From RGIG9041 sp045541455 (GTDB taxonomy: Bacteria; Bacillota; Clostridia; Oscillospirales; QAKW01), in NCBI GenBank assembly GCA_045541455.1, contig JAZQJA010000019.1:46736-110735 (forward strand): a DNA stretch of 64,000 nucleotides. The letters are read 5' to 3'. The notes beneath the pieces are model-generated. The model was not told the origin of the DNA. It worked only from the letters and a program-made list of their open reading frames with translations, and ran no database searches. Shown here one piece after another: positions 1 through 7,957 of this stretch. Numbering within the stretch: position 1 is the first letter of the stretch; every line of letters begins with the position of its first letter. Made by a program: the position numbers and the translations under genes.

Positions 1-52
1 AACAAACAAATAAATATATAATATTTTGGATAATATGCAGGAGAGAAACGCT

Positions 53-1456
53 ATGAAAAATACAGAAAAAACAATGGAAAAAGTTGTTGCGCTTTGTAAA
101 AACCGCGGTTTTGTTTATGCCGGCAGTGAAATTTACGGCGGTCTTGCAAACAGCTGGGACTACGGTCCGCTCGGCGCAGAACTTAAAAATAATGTAAAAC
201 GCGCGTGGTGGAAAAAGTTTGTTCAGGAAAGCCCGTATAACGTCGGCCTTGACAGCGCCATTCTTATGAATCCGGAGACTTGGGTGGCATCTGGTCATCT
301 TGGCGGTTTTTCCGATCCGCTTATGGACTGTAAGGTTTGTAAAACACGCCACCGTGCAGATAAACTTATTGAGGATTTTGTTGCACAAAACGGCAGGGAC
401 GAAAATCCTGCAGGCTGGACAGATGAGCAAATGCTCTCGTTTATTAAAGAAAACGGCATCACTTGCCCTTCTTGCGGTTCGGGTGATTTTACAGACATTC
501 GTAAATTTAACCTTATGTTTAAAACCTTTCAGGGTGTTACAGAGGATTCGTCGTCAACACTTTACCTTCGTCCTGAAACTGCACAGGGTATTTTTGTAAA
601 CTTTAAAAATATTCAGCGCACTACCAGAAAAAAGGTGCCGTTTGGTGTAGGACAGATAGGCAAATCATTTAGAAACGAAATCACACCCGGTAACTTTACA
701 TTCCGTACCCGCGAGTTTGAGCAGATGGAACTTGAATTTTTCTGTAAACCGGGCACCGACCTTGAATGGTTTGACTATTGGCGTGCTTATTGCCGTGACT
801 GGTTGTATGCACTTGGTATGAAAGAAGAAAATCTCCGTCTTCGCGACCACGACCCTGAGGAGTTGTGTTTCTATTCAAAAGCCACTACCGACTTTGAATT
901 TATGTTCCCGTTTGGCTGGGGCGAACTTTGGGGAATTGCCGATAGAACCGACTATGACCTTACTCAGCATGCAAATCATTCGCATGAGCCTATGGAGTAT
1001 TTTGACCCCGAAACAAACGAGAAATATGTTCCGTATGTAATTGAGCCGTCGCTTGGTGCCGACCGTGTTGTTCTTGCATTTTTGTGTGAGGCGTATGACG
1101 AAGAAAATATTTCAAACGACCCTGCAAAACCCGATGTACGTACAGTTTTGCGTTTGCACCCCGCTCTTGCACCATTTAAGGCTGCAATACTTCCGCTTTC
1201 TAAAAAATTGTCTGATAAGGCAGGAGAGGTGTATGCGCAACTTTCAAAATCGTTTATGGTAGACTTTGACGACGCAGGCTCAATCGGTAAGCGTTATCGC
1301 CGTCAGGACGAGATAGGTACACCCATCTGTATCACCTACGACTTTGAGAGCTTGGAAGACGGCTGTGTAACAGTTCGTGACAGGGATACAATGCAACAGC
1401 AACGTATAAAAATCGAGGACCTCACAGCATATATCAACGAAAAAATTAACTTTTAA
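53..1456 (+). CDS. glyQS: Glycyl-tRNA synthetase, single-chain alpha2 type
   Basis: Class II aminoacyl-tRNA synthetase that charges tRNA-Gly in the cytosol. The protein starts with the typical SEIYGG and WDYGPLG segments, has a CxxC pair near residue 93 and a second CPSCG pair near 140 (insertion zinc site), the class II motif 2 region around FRNEITPGNFTFRTREFEQME and the motif 3 end GADRVVLAFL, followed by the C-terminal anticodon-binding domain. At about 467 residues it has the length of the dimeric archaeal/eukaryote-like enzyme found in many Gram-positives, not the alpha2beta2 GlyQ/GlyS form. The frame is open from a TTG at 26, but a GGAGAG ribosome site at about 40-45 favours the ATG at 53. 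Only 52 bases precede it, so any T-box leader would lie outside the window. Confidence 0.97.
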   Translation: MKNTEKTMEKVVALCKNRGFVYAGSEIYGGLANSWDYGPLGAELKNNVKRAWWKKFVQESPYNVGLDSAILMNPETWVASGHLGGFSDPLMDCKVCKTRHRADKLIEDFVAQNGRDENPAGWTDEQMLSFIKENGITCPSCGSGDFTDIRKFNLMFKTFQGVTEDSSSTLYLRPETAQGIFVNFKNIQRTTRKKVPFGVGQIGKSFRNEITPGNFTFRTREFEQMELEFFCKPGTDLEWFDYWRAYCRDWLYALGMKEENLRLRDHDPEELCFYSKATTDFEFMFPFGWGELWGIADRTDYDLTQHANHSHEPMEYFDPETNEKYVPYVIEPSLGADRVVLAFLCEAYDEENISNDPAKPDVRTVLRLHPALAPFKAAILPLSKKLSDKAGEVYAQLSKSFMVDFDDAGSIGKRYRRQDEIGTPICITYDFESLEDGCVTVRDRDTMQQQRIKIEDLTAYINEKINF

Positions 1457-1465
1457 AAATTTTTG

Positions 1466-1494
1466 TTGACAAACCGCGTAATATTATATATAAT
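1466..1494 (+). promoter_or_regulatory. Sigma-A promoter of rpmH operon
   Basis: A near-consensus promoter: TTGACA at 1466-1471, a 17-base spacer and TATAAT at 1489-1494. The leader to rpmH (about 60 bases) contains a small GGGTTTACCC hairpin near 1520. No DnaA box of the TTATCCACA type is visible. Confidence 0.88.
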
Positions 1495-1561
1495 ATCAAA
1501 TGCTATATTGAAATAATGGGGTTTACCCTAATTATAAACGAAATGTCAGGAGGGAACAAAA

Positions 1562-1696
1562 GTGGTTCGTACTTATCAGCCTAAGAAAAGACAGAGAAGC
1601 AAAGTTCACGGCTTCAGAAAGAGAATGAGAACAGCTAACGGCAGAAAGGTTCTTGCCAGAAGACGCGCAAAGGGCAGAGTAAGATTATCTCATTAA
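1562..1696 (+). CDS. rpmH: Ribosomal protein bL34
   Basis: A 44-residue, very basic protein starting MVRTYQPKKRQRSKVHGF and ending RRRAKGRVRLSH, a full match to the whole bL34 family pattern (KRxxxHGFRxRMxTxxGRxVLxxRRxKGR). It is a structural protein of the large ribosomal subunit. The start is GTG, placed six bases after a strong AGGAGGG site at 1549-1555. A terminator follows directly, so most transcripts probably end here and only part reads into rnpA, which would match the higher need for L34. Confidence 0.97.
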   Translation: MVRTYQPKKRQRSKVHGFRKRMRTANGRKVLARRRAKGRVRLSH

Positions 1697-1703
1697 ATAA
1701 TAG

Positions 1704-1735
1704 AGGGGCTCTAGGTTAAAGAGAGCCCCTTTTTA
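1704..1735 (+). terminator. Rho-independent terminator after rpmH
   Basis: Stem GGGGCTCT/AGAGCCCC with a short loop, followed by TTTTT. It lies between rpmH and rnpA and probably works as an attenuator inside the operon. Confidence 0.85.
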
Positions 1736-1756
1736 TTTAAAATCAAAAGGAAAGAT

Positions 1757-2080
1757 ATGAAAATTGACAGCGTTAAAGAAAATGTAAGTTTCCGCAGGGC
1801 GTATCATAAGGGCAAGTCGGTTAATCACCCTCTTATAAGCGTCTATTGGCGGAAAAATTATATGGGCAATTTAAGACTTGGTATCACCGTTTCAAAAAAA
1901 CTCGGCTGTGCGCCAAAACGTAACCGTGTCAGGCGCATTATTCGTGCAGCGGCGACAAACTGTGCGCAAATTTTGCCCGAAAACTGTGATATTATCATTG
2001 TTGCACGCTCCGCCTTGCTTAATTGTAAGAGTACAGATGTTGAGTGTGCTTTGCGTGAGTGTTTTGAAAAAAGTAACTAA
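1757..2080 (+). CDS. rnpA: Ribonuclease P protein component
   Basis: Small basic subunit that helps the RNase P RNA bind and cleave precursor tRNA. At 107 residues it has normal length. The key RNA-binding signature KRNRVRRIIR is at about residues 53-62, after the typical GITVSKKLGCAPKRN segment. It has an ATG start with an AAAGGAAAG site just upstream. It sits between rpmH and yidD as in most Firmicutes, and its 3' end overlaps the start of yidD. Confidence 0.95.
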   Translation: MKIDSVKENVSFRRAYHKGKSVNHPLISVYWRKNYMGNLRLGITVSKKLGCAPKRNRVRRIIRAAATNCAQILPENCDIIIVARSALLNCKSTDVECALRECFEKSN

Positions 2081-2339
2081 GTTTTTAAGAAAATGTTTTA
2101 TTTTCCCCATTTTGCTGTATCAAAAATATATCTCTCCCAACATTGCACCTCGGTGTAAATATTACCCCACTTGTTCAAATTATGCTGTAACCGCAATTGA
2201 AAAGCACGGCATAATTTTTGGAACACTGCTTGCCGTGTGGCGTATATTGCGCTGCAACCCATGGTCAAAAGGCGGTTTTGACTATGTACCCGAAACATTG
2301 TTTTGTAAAAAACAAAAGAAAACAAAAGGAGAACAATAA
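2064..2339 (+). CDS. yidD: Membrane protein insertion efficiency factor YidD
   Basis: Small membrane-associated protein that supports YidC/Sec-dependent insertion. The diagnostic run is present: LYQKYISPN, then CKYYPTCSNYAVTAIEKHG and RILRCNPWSKGGFDYVP. The start is uncertain. TTG at 2064 gives a typical KKVTKFLRKCF amino end and 91 residues; ATG at 2037 and GTG at 2046 or 2055 are in frame and would give up to 100 residues. No clear ribosome site decides this, and translation is probably coupled to rnpA, whose last codons it overlaps. The lysine-rich tail after YVPETLF is longer than usual. Its stop overlaps the yidC start by one base (TAATG). Confidence 0.9.
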   Translation: MKKVTKFLRKCFIFPILLYQKYISPNIAPRCKYYPTCSNYAVTAIEKHGIIFGTLLAVWRILRCNPWSKGGFDYVPETLFCKKQKKTKGEQ

Positions 2340-3343
2340 TGTCACTTTGGAGTTATCTCGTTATCCCGTTCGGTTGGATAATGAAAACATGCTACGATTT
2401 TGTAGGCAGTTACGGCGTTGCCCTTTTTCTCTATGCTATAATTACAAGGGTACTTCTCTTACCGTTGTCAATAAAACAGCAAAAAACTCAGCTCAATATG
2501 GTTCGTTTAAGACCGTATCAGGAAGAGTTGATGAAAAAATACGGTAATAACACACAAAAATATCAGCAGGAGCTTATGAATCTCTATCAACGTGAAGGTT
2601 ACAGCCCCATGTCCAGTTGTTTGCCCACCTTCATTCAGCTCCCTGTTATTATGCTTATTTATACAATTGTGCGTCGTCCGCTTTCTTATCTTGCAGGTAT
2701 GTCACTTAAAGAAATGTGGCCGGCAATGCAACCTTATATAGAAAAGTTTCCTGATGTATTTAAGGGAATTAACACTGAAAACTTTACTCGTTACGAACTT
2801 CAGGCGTTCCCGTATCTTGCAGGTGATATAAATACAAAATTCTTAGGTATTTTTGAACTTACTGCAAAGCCGTCTGACTTTTTAAAGGGTGACGGTAATT
2901 TCTGGCTTATTCTAATACCTATCCTTGCAGGTGTTACAGCCTACCTTACAAGCTGGGTGTCACAAAAACTTTCACCCGCTATGACAGGTGATCAGCAAAC
3001 TGCAGGTTCTATGAAAATAATGAATATTATGATGCCGCTTATCTCGGTATGGATTTCCTATACCTATACATCGGCACTCGGCTTGTACTGGATTGCTTCA
3101 AACATTGTTGCAATCGGTCAGACTGTTCTTTTAAACCGCCTTTACAATCCGCAAAAGGTTTTAAAAGAAGTTGAAGAAAAAATGGCAAAAGACAAGGCTG
3201 CCGAAAAAGAAAAACGCCGCCTTGCTGCCGAAAAACGCGCTCTTTCAAACAATAAAAACAGTAAGAAAAAGCGTGCTATGAATGCACAGAACGCCGCACG
3301 GTCAAAAACCGACGACGCTACTGATACCGAAAAAGGAGAATAA
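2339..3343 (+). CDS. yidC: Membrane protein insertase YidC/Oxa1 family
   Basis: Inserts membrane proteins alone or with SecYEG. It has 334 residues with five predicted membrane segments. The conserved arginine of the hydrophilic groove is visible in IITRVLLLPLS near residue 38, followed by the QQKTQ...RPYQEELMKKYG cytosolic hairpin and the PMSSCLPTFIQLPVIM segment. The region between segments 2 and 3 (about 115-180) is longer than in Bacillus YidC. The last 60 residues are lysine- and arginine-rich, as expected for a ribosome-binding tail. There is no lipobox, unlike SpoIIIJ. It overlaps yidD by one base and is followed seven bases later by khpB. Confidence 0.95.
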   Translation: MSLWSYLVIPFGWIMKTCYDFVGSYGVALFLYAIITRVLLLPLSIKQQKTQLNMVRLRPYQEELMKKYGNNTQKYQQELMNLYQREGYSPMSSCLPTFIQLPVIMLIYTIVRRPLSYLAGMSLKEMWPAMQPYIEKFPDVFKGINTENFTRYELQAFPYLAGDINTKFLGIFELTAKPSDFLKGDGNFWLILIPILAGVTAYLTSWVSQKLSPAMTGDQQTAGSMKIMNIMMPLISVWISYTYTSALGLYWIASNIVAIGQTVLLNRLYNPQKVLKEVEEKMAKDKAAEKEKRRLAAEKRALSNNKNSKKKRAMNAQNAARSKTDDATDTEKGE

Positions 3344-3349
3344 TAAAGT

Positions 3350-4150
3350 ATGGCAATCAAGGAGTTGTTTTTTGAGGGCAAAACAATCGAAATTGCTCTT
3401 GAAAACGCAGCGGCGCAGCTTTTTGAGGATAAGGATATGCTTACTTATGAAGTAGTGCAATACCCAACAAAAGGCATTTTCGGAATAGGCGCCACCCCCG
3501 CCAAAATTAAGGTGGAACGTGAGGTTGCAGAACAAAGTGCACCTCAAAAAGAAAAGAAGGCAGAGCAAAAGGAAATAAAACTTCCAAAAGGTTTTGCACC
3601 TGAAAAAATTTCTAAAAAAGAGCCTGAAAAAAACAGTGCTCCAAAACAGCAACCTGTTACAATTGAAAGAAAACTTACTCCCGTTACCCAAGACGATGAG
3701 GTTGCAAAAGCTGTTACCGATTTTATTTTAGGCTTGCTTGAAAATCTTGAAATCGAAAACGGAAAAGTAACTGTCAGCATTGATGAGGACGGCAGTTATT
3801 TTGCTCAAATCGACGGCAGCAAAATGGGTGTACTCATCGGCAGACGCGGGGAGGCGTTAGATGCTGCACAGTACCTTACAAATCTTGTTATAAATCGCGG
3901 CAAAGACAAAAAGGTTAAAGTTATTCTTGACAGCGAAAACTACCGTGCAAAAAGAATTGCGGCACTTACTGCGCTTGCTAACAAAACTGCCGACAAGGCA
4001 ATTAAGTATAAGAGAAATCAGTCGCTTGAGCCTATGGGTGCTTATGAACGCAGAATTATTCATGCATCACTTACCGGCAGAGAACACATCACTACCTATT
4101 CAGTCGGTACCGAACCCAGACGCAAGGTTGTTATTTCTTATCAAGCATAA
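3350..4150 (+). CDS. khpB: RNA-binding protein KhpB (Jag/EloR)
   Basis: RNA-binding protein that, with KhpA, affects cell elongation and division in Firmicutes. Three parts are visible in 266 residues: an amino-terminal Jag domain (about 1-52, ending GIFGIGATPAKIKV), a charged lysine/glutamate linker (about 55-115), a KH domain with the GxxG loop as GRRG near 164, and a carboxy-terminal R3H domain with the core YERRIIHASL near 227. The start follows the AAAAGGAG site. A terminator lies right after the stop, so the yidCD-khpB transcript ends here. Confidence 0.94.
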   Translation: MAIKELFFEGKTIEIALENAAAQLFEDKDMLTYEVVQYPTKGIFGIGATPAKIKVEREVAEQSAPQKEKKAEQKEIKLPKGFAPEKISKKEPEKNSAPKQQPVTIERKLTPVTQDDEVAKAVTDFILGLLENLEIENGKVTVSIDEDGSYFAQIDGSKMGVLIGRRGEALDAAQYLTNLVINRGKDKKVKVILDSENYRAKRIAALTALANKTADKAIKYKRNQSLEPMGAYERRIIHASLTGREHITTYSVGTEPRRKVVISYQA

Positions 4151-4153
4151 TTA

Positions 4154-4184
4154 AAAGGCAGTTCTTTAGAACTGCCTTTTTAAA
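4154..4184 (+). terminator. Terminator after khpB
   Basis: Stem AAAAGGCAGTTCT/AGAACTGCCTTTT with a two-base loop and a T tract. It separates khpB from mnmE. Confidence 0.88.
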
Positions 4185-4200
4185 TCCAAGGAGAATTTAT

Positions 4201-5562
4201 ATGGATACAATTTGTGCAATAGCAACCGCACGGGCGGCATCGGCCGTTGGCATTATCCGTGTCAGCGGTGAAAAGGCGGTTGAAATTTGTGATAAAATAC
4301 TCGTCTTAAAAAAAGGTACTCTTTTTGATTGTAAAGGTGCCAATATGCGCCTTTGCACCGTAACCGACGGCAAACGCGCTGTTGACAGCGCACTTGTAAC
4401 GGTGTTTTTTGCACCGATGTCATATACCGGCGAAAATGTAGTTGAAATTTGTTGCCATGGCGGCGTGTCAATACTTGAACGTGTTATGAAACTGCTTATA
4501 AAAAACGGCGCTCGTTATGCCGTTGGCGGTGAATTTACAAAACGTGCGTTTTTAAACGGAAAACTCGACCTTGTTCAAGCAGAGGCGGTGTGCGACCTTA
4601 TCAATTCTACATCGGCACTCGATGCAAGTCTTGCTCTAGACAGAATGTCTGGTAGGCTGTCAAACGAATTTACAGCAATTTTTGATGAACTCGTGTCGAT
4701 AAATACTGATATTTTAGCGTATGTCGATTTTCCTGAAGAGGGTCTTTATGATGTCGATGCGGGCAGTGTACTTGAAAAACTTAATGCAGTTCAAAAACGC
4801 CTTATAGCCCTTGAAAACAGTTTTAATATGGGTAGTGTAATAAGTGACGGTGTCGACACTGTTATTATCGGTGCTCCAAACGTTGGTAAAAGCACCCTTT
4901 TAAATGCAATTGTAGGCTTTGAAAGGGCAATAGTGTCAGATACGGCAGGTACCACTCGCGATATGGTTACAGAACGCGCGGTAATGGGGGATGTTACACT
5001 CAATCTGTGCGATACGGCGGGCATCCGAAAAGATGCGGGTGAGATAGAAAGCCGCGGCATTGAACTTGCAAAGCGCTCGCTTGATAGTGCCGGCCTTGTG
5101 CTCGCAGTTTTTGATAGTTCAAGGGCACTTGACGACGGCGATAGGGAGATTATAGAACTTTGTAAAAATAAAACTGCAATTGCAGTAGTAAACAAGTGCG
5201 ATCTATCTTGTAAAATCGACCTTGAGTTTTTAGATAATAGTTTCTCATCAGTTGTAATGCTTTGTGCAAAACAAAACCATGGTATAAATGAACTTGAAAA
5301 AGAAATAAGTAGTTTGTTTTTAAACGATAAAATTTCACTTGAAAGCGGAAAATTGCTTACAAACGCGCGCCATTATGAGCGTGTTGTGAAAGCACGTGAA
5401 AAAACAGACAGTGCTATTCAAACATTACAAAACGGGTTTACTCCTGACCTTGCAAGCGTTGATATTACCGAGGCGGCGGGCGAAATAGGCGCAATCACGG
5501 GTGCCGGTGTGTCAGACCGCATTATTGATGATATATTCTCTAAATTTTGTGTAGGAAAATAA
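4201..5562 (+). CDS. mnmE: tRNA modification GTPase MnmE
   Basis: GTPase that, with MnmG, installs the 5-carboxymethylaminomethyl group on wobble uridine 34. It has 453 residues: an amino-terminal folate-binding domain, a helical domain and an inserted G domain with G1 GAPNVGKST near 222, G3 DTAG near 275 and G4 NKCD near 333. The essential carboxy-terminal Cys is seen in the ending FCVGK. The start is ATG after CCAAGGAG. The partner mnmG, normally the next gene, is absent; a bidirectional terminator and minus-strand genes follow instead. Confidence 0.96.
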   Translation: MDTICAIATARAASAVGIIRVSGEKAVEICDKILVLKKGTLFDCKGANMRLCTVTDGKRAVDSALVTVFFAPMSYTGENVVEICCHGGVSILERVMKLLIKNGARYAVGGEFTKRAFLNGKLDLVQAEAVCDLINSTSALDASLALDRMSGRLSNEFTAIFDELVSINTDILAYVDFPEEGLYDVDAGSVLEKLNAVQKRLIALENSFNMGSVISDGVDTVIIGAPNVGKSTLLNAIVGFERAIVSDTAGTTRDMVTERAVMGDVTLNLCDTAGIRKDAGEIESRGIELAKRSLDSAGLVLAVFDSSRALDDGDREIIELCKNKTAIAVVNKCDLSCKIDLEFLDNSFSSVVMLCAKQNHGINELEKEISSLFLNDKISLESGKLLTNARHYERVVKAREKTDSAIQTLQNGFTPDLASVDITEAAGEIGAITGAGVSDRIIDDIFSKFCVGK

Positions 5563-5600
5563 AAAAATACCTTATGGCACAGCCATAAGGTATTTTTTAT
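5562..5600. terminator. Bidirectional terminator between convergent genes
   Basis: Perfect inverted repeat AAAAAATACCTTATGGC / GCCATAAGGTATTTTTT with a three-base loop. It carries an A tract and a T tract, so it can end mnmE transcription and the minus-strand operon that stops at 5602. Confidence 0.9.
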
Positions 5601-5601
5601 T

Positions 5602-6504
5602 TTACCGTTTAGAATATTTAAGTGTAATTACCACAATAGCAACTGCCGCTGCAACAATTATCAGCAGTACTGTTAAAGCGGTTGTGATGGGGCTCATATT
5701 TTCATCTTGCTGCTCGTCAATGATTATATAGTTATCAGTTATTTCTGTTTCTTCTTCATAAGGAGAGTCAAGTCCTATCTCGACATCCGGAATAATATCA
5801 TCATTGGTGGTGTTTTCTTCTATTTTTTCTATATAGTCTTTAGCAGTTGCTTTATTTTTGTCGGTCAAAACCGGCTTTTTTGGAAGCCCTGTATAGTCTT
5901 CACTGGTAGTTTTGGGCTGCGCTTCAATTACAGCATCAGGTGCATCGATGTAAACCCATGCTTGCCTTATGCCGTAATGATATGCCACATATCCCCATCT
6001 GCCGCCGTTTTTGTCAGTATAAATCTGTGATATTGTCGGTGCTTCCATTGTGTTTTCAATAAAACTGTCTGAAAGCGGATAACTGTAATATTTAATCGAA
6101 GTTACATTTTCAAACAGTGTCTTATCATCTTCAAAATTTGTCAGTTCGTTACCGTACTCATCTAAAAACGCCTGCGAATCGTAAACCAGTTTGGTGTAAG
6201 CCATATCAATCCATAATTCATCATCGCCATTTATAAACAAGCCGTAGCAGATACCTTTGTCGTTGTAATATACATAGGTTATGTTAATTTCACCGCCCGT
6301 TTTGGCAACGCCTGCCTTTTTACCGTCAGGCTCTTTTCTTAGTATGGTGTCCTGCGTAACGGTGTATCTGCGGTTGATATGTGTCATATCTTCCTTGTTC
6401 TCATAGTAAAAAGTGTTGTCATTGTCAGGTTCCCATATCATATCTGCGCTTGCACTTGCTGTAAGCAAAAGGGCCATTAAAATTATTGCTAAAAACTTTT
6501 TCAT
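5602..6504 (-). CDS. Exported, membrane-anchored protein of unknown function
   Basis: A 300-residue protein with a signal peptide (MKKFLAIILMALLLTASASA), an extracellular part of about 240 residues and one carboxy-terminal membrane segment (about 272-296) ending in KYSKR. The segment from about 48 to 110 (YTVTQDTILRKEPDGKKAG...GLFINGDDELWIDM) and the one around 165-185 (GRWGYVAYHYGIRQAWVYID) look like SH3-type wall-binding modules; this is inference from pattern. An acidic, Thr/Glu-rich linker precedes the anchor. It is the last gene of a three-gene operon, overlapping the upstream 104-residue gene by 4 bases. I do not recognise a named family. Confidence 0.75.
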   Translation of the reverse strand: MKKFLAIILMALLLTASASADMIWEPDNDNTFYYENKEDMTHINRRYTVTQDTILRKEPDGKKAGVAKTGGEINITYVYYNDKGICYGLFINGDDELWIDMAYTKLVYDSQAFLDEYGNELTNFEDDKTLFENVTSIKYYSYPLSDSFIENTMEAPTISQIYTDKNGGRWGYVAYHYGIRQAWVYIDAPDAVIEAQPKTTSEDYTGLPKKPVLTDKNKATAKDYIEKIEENTTNDDIIPDVEIGLDSPYEEETEITDNYIIIDEQQDENMSPITTALTVLLIIVAAAVAIVVITLKYSKR

Positions 6505-6812
6505 AAAATCACTCCTATAAAATATGATATTGCGTTTGCAAAAATTGAAAACATAAACGGTCTTTTAATATGCTGTGAATACTTTGAGTATAAAATGCCC
6601 TCAATTATTACTACCAGTATTTCTATAAACAGTATAATAAAAATATTTCTGTCAAACATATATGCCAAAAATACGGCGATTGGGTTTGTAAGTACATTTA
6701 CAAGAAATATTAAAAGCAGTTCGCGCTTTTTTAAAAAGAGTGCAAAAACAAGTTCGATTATAACAGTGAGTGTTAGCGACACCGCTAAAATCAAAGGCAT
6801 TTCAATCGGCAT
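6501..6812 (-). CDS. Small polytopic membrane protein, unknown function
   Basis: About 103 residues, almost entirely hydrophobic, with three to four predicted membrane segments and a short basic loop (LKKRELL). The ATG at 6812 follows an AAGGGGG site; a TTG one codon earlier is also in frame. It overlaps the end of the upstream transporter gene by about 11 bases and the downstream exported protein gene by 4, so the three are probably translated together. I do not recognise the family. Confidence 0.7.
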   Translation of the reverse strand: MPIEMPLILAVSLTLTVIIELVFALFLKKRELLLIFLVNVLTNPIAVFLAYMFDRNIFIILFIEILVVIIEGILYSKYSQHIKRPFMFSIFANAISYFIGVIL

Positions 6813-7800
6813 CAAGTAACCCCCTTGTTATAAGAATAATTGTAAGTACGCAAATTGATACAAACTGAAAGGTATTGTTAATAGCAATACTTACGCCCAA
6901 ATAAGTCGGTAAAAAGCCCAAGAAAAGTGCAGTCGTGAGAATACCGAATGCAAAAGCTTTTGCACCTTTAAGTATGTCGCAAAGCGCACCAAGCGTTATA
7001 GGCATTGTCATATTAAACAGTAAAAATGAAAGTACAGCACAAAAGCCTATGTGACTTTGCGTGTAAAATATTGCCGACAAAAAAAGAGAAACAACGGCAG
7101 TCATCCAGTGTGAGAATTTATCCGAAAATATACCACCCAGCGCTTTGCCAAGAGTAATGCCCAATGCCATTACAGCAAGCCATAATTGTGTCGTTAATTT
7201 AGGGGTGAGAGCAAACCCTGTATAAGAACGCAAAAAGGTTGCAATAAAAATACAAACTATCGCAATAGCGCTGCTTGTGTTAATGCTTATTTTAAACGGT
7301 GTTTTTTGTAAAGGCTTGCTTTTTAAAATAAGTATTATAAGCATTAAAATTGCTGTAAAAATAATACATTCAACTATAATATAATTGATTTTGTTGTTAA
7401 ATACGAGTCTGCCTAAAAATAAACCGAGTGCGCCCGATGACACAAAAATACCGGCTGCCGTATAACCGCGGTTTTGGTGCAAAACATATCCGCCTGCACC
7501 AATATGGTAAAGCGCATTTCCCAATCCGCATAAAAAACCACATATAAGCGTATACGGGGCTATAAATACCGATGCCGAAATTACAATAAGTCCTGCTGCT
7601 GCATAACCTTCATATCCGTTTGTTTTGTCGGCAAGCAATCCTAACGGCATCTGCAAAACAAATGCGCAAAAATTATATAAAAGTAACATAAGCGCACCAT
7701 TTGTGCAAAGACCATGTGCACTGAGTATTATGTAAATACTTGCAAAATCTGCAACAAAATGTCCGTATGTATATATGTAAAGTGAAATTTTATTGTTCAT
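6802..7800 (-). CDS. MFS-type transporter
   Basis: A 332-residue integral membrane protein with about ten to eleven predicted helices. The amino end (YTYGHFVADFASIYIIL) and the following LQMPLGLLADKTNGYEG loop resemble the GH-start and loop 2-3 D-K/R motif of major facilitator proteins such as the fosmidomycin-resistance (Fsr) branch. It is shorter than the usual 12-helix 400 residues. The open frame reaches 7842, but the AAGAAGGTG site upstream of the ATG at 7800 fixes the start. It is the first gene of the minus-strand operon, diverging from putP. The substrate cannot be told. Confidence 0.72.
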   Translation of the reverse strand: MNNKISLYIYTYGHFVADFASIYIILSAHGLCTNGALMLLLYNFCAFVLQMPLGLLADKTNGYEGYAAAGLIVISASVFIAPYTLICGFLCGLGNALYHIGAGGYVLHQNRGYTAAGIFVSSGALGLFLGRLVFNNKINYIIVECIIFTAILMLIILILKSKPLQKTPFKISINTSSAIAIVCIFIATFLRSYTGFALTPKLTTQLWLAVMALGITLGKALGGIFSDKFSHWMTAVVSLFLSAIFYTQSHIGFCAVLSFLLFNMTMPITLGALCDILKGAKAFAFGILTTALFLGFLPTYLGVSIAINNTFQFVSICVLTIILITRGLLDAD

Positions 7801-7896
7801 CTCACACCTTCTTTCACCTATAATATGTATGTATTGTATCAAAAAGTTTCAAACTGTATGTAAAAAATAAGTTGGTTTTTTTGTGTATATTTAATG

Positions 7897-7925
7897 TTGA
7901 AAAATGTTAATAGTTATGTTACAAT
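7897..7925 (+). promoter_or_regulatory. Promoter of putP
   Basis: TTGAAA at 7897-7902, 17-base spacer, TACAAT at 7920-7925, about 33 bases before the putP start. It lies in the 157-base divergent region shared with the minus-strand transporter operon. Confidence 0.72.
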
Positions 7926-7957
7926 TATTAAATATTGCTTTTAAAGAGGGAAAAACT

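Noticed and set aside
1457..1561. Replication origin before rpmH
   Set aside because: The gap is only 105 bases, is filled by a promoter and leader, and has no DnaA-box cluster.
1878..2036. Amino-terminal extension of YidD inside rnpA
   Set aside because: The open frame extends upstream, but the family begins near KKxxxFLRK and the extra residues are the shifted-frame reading of rnpA.
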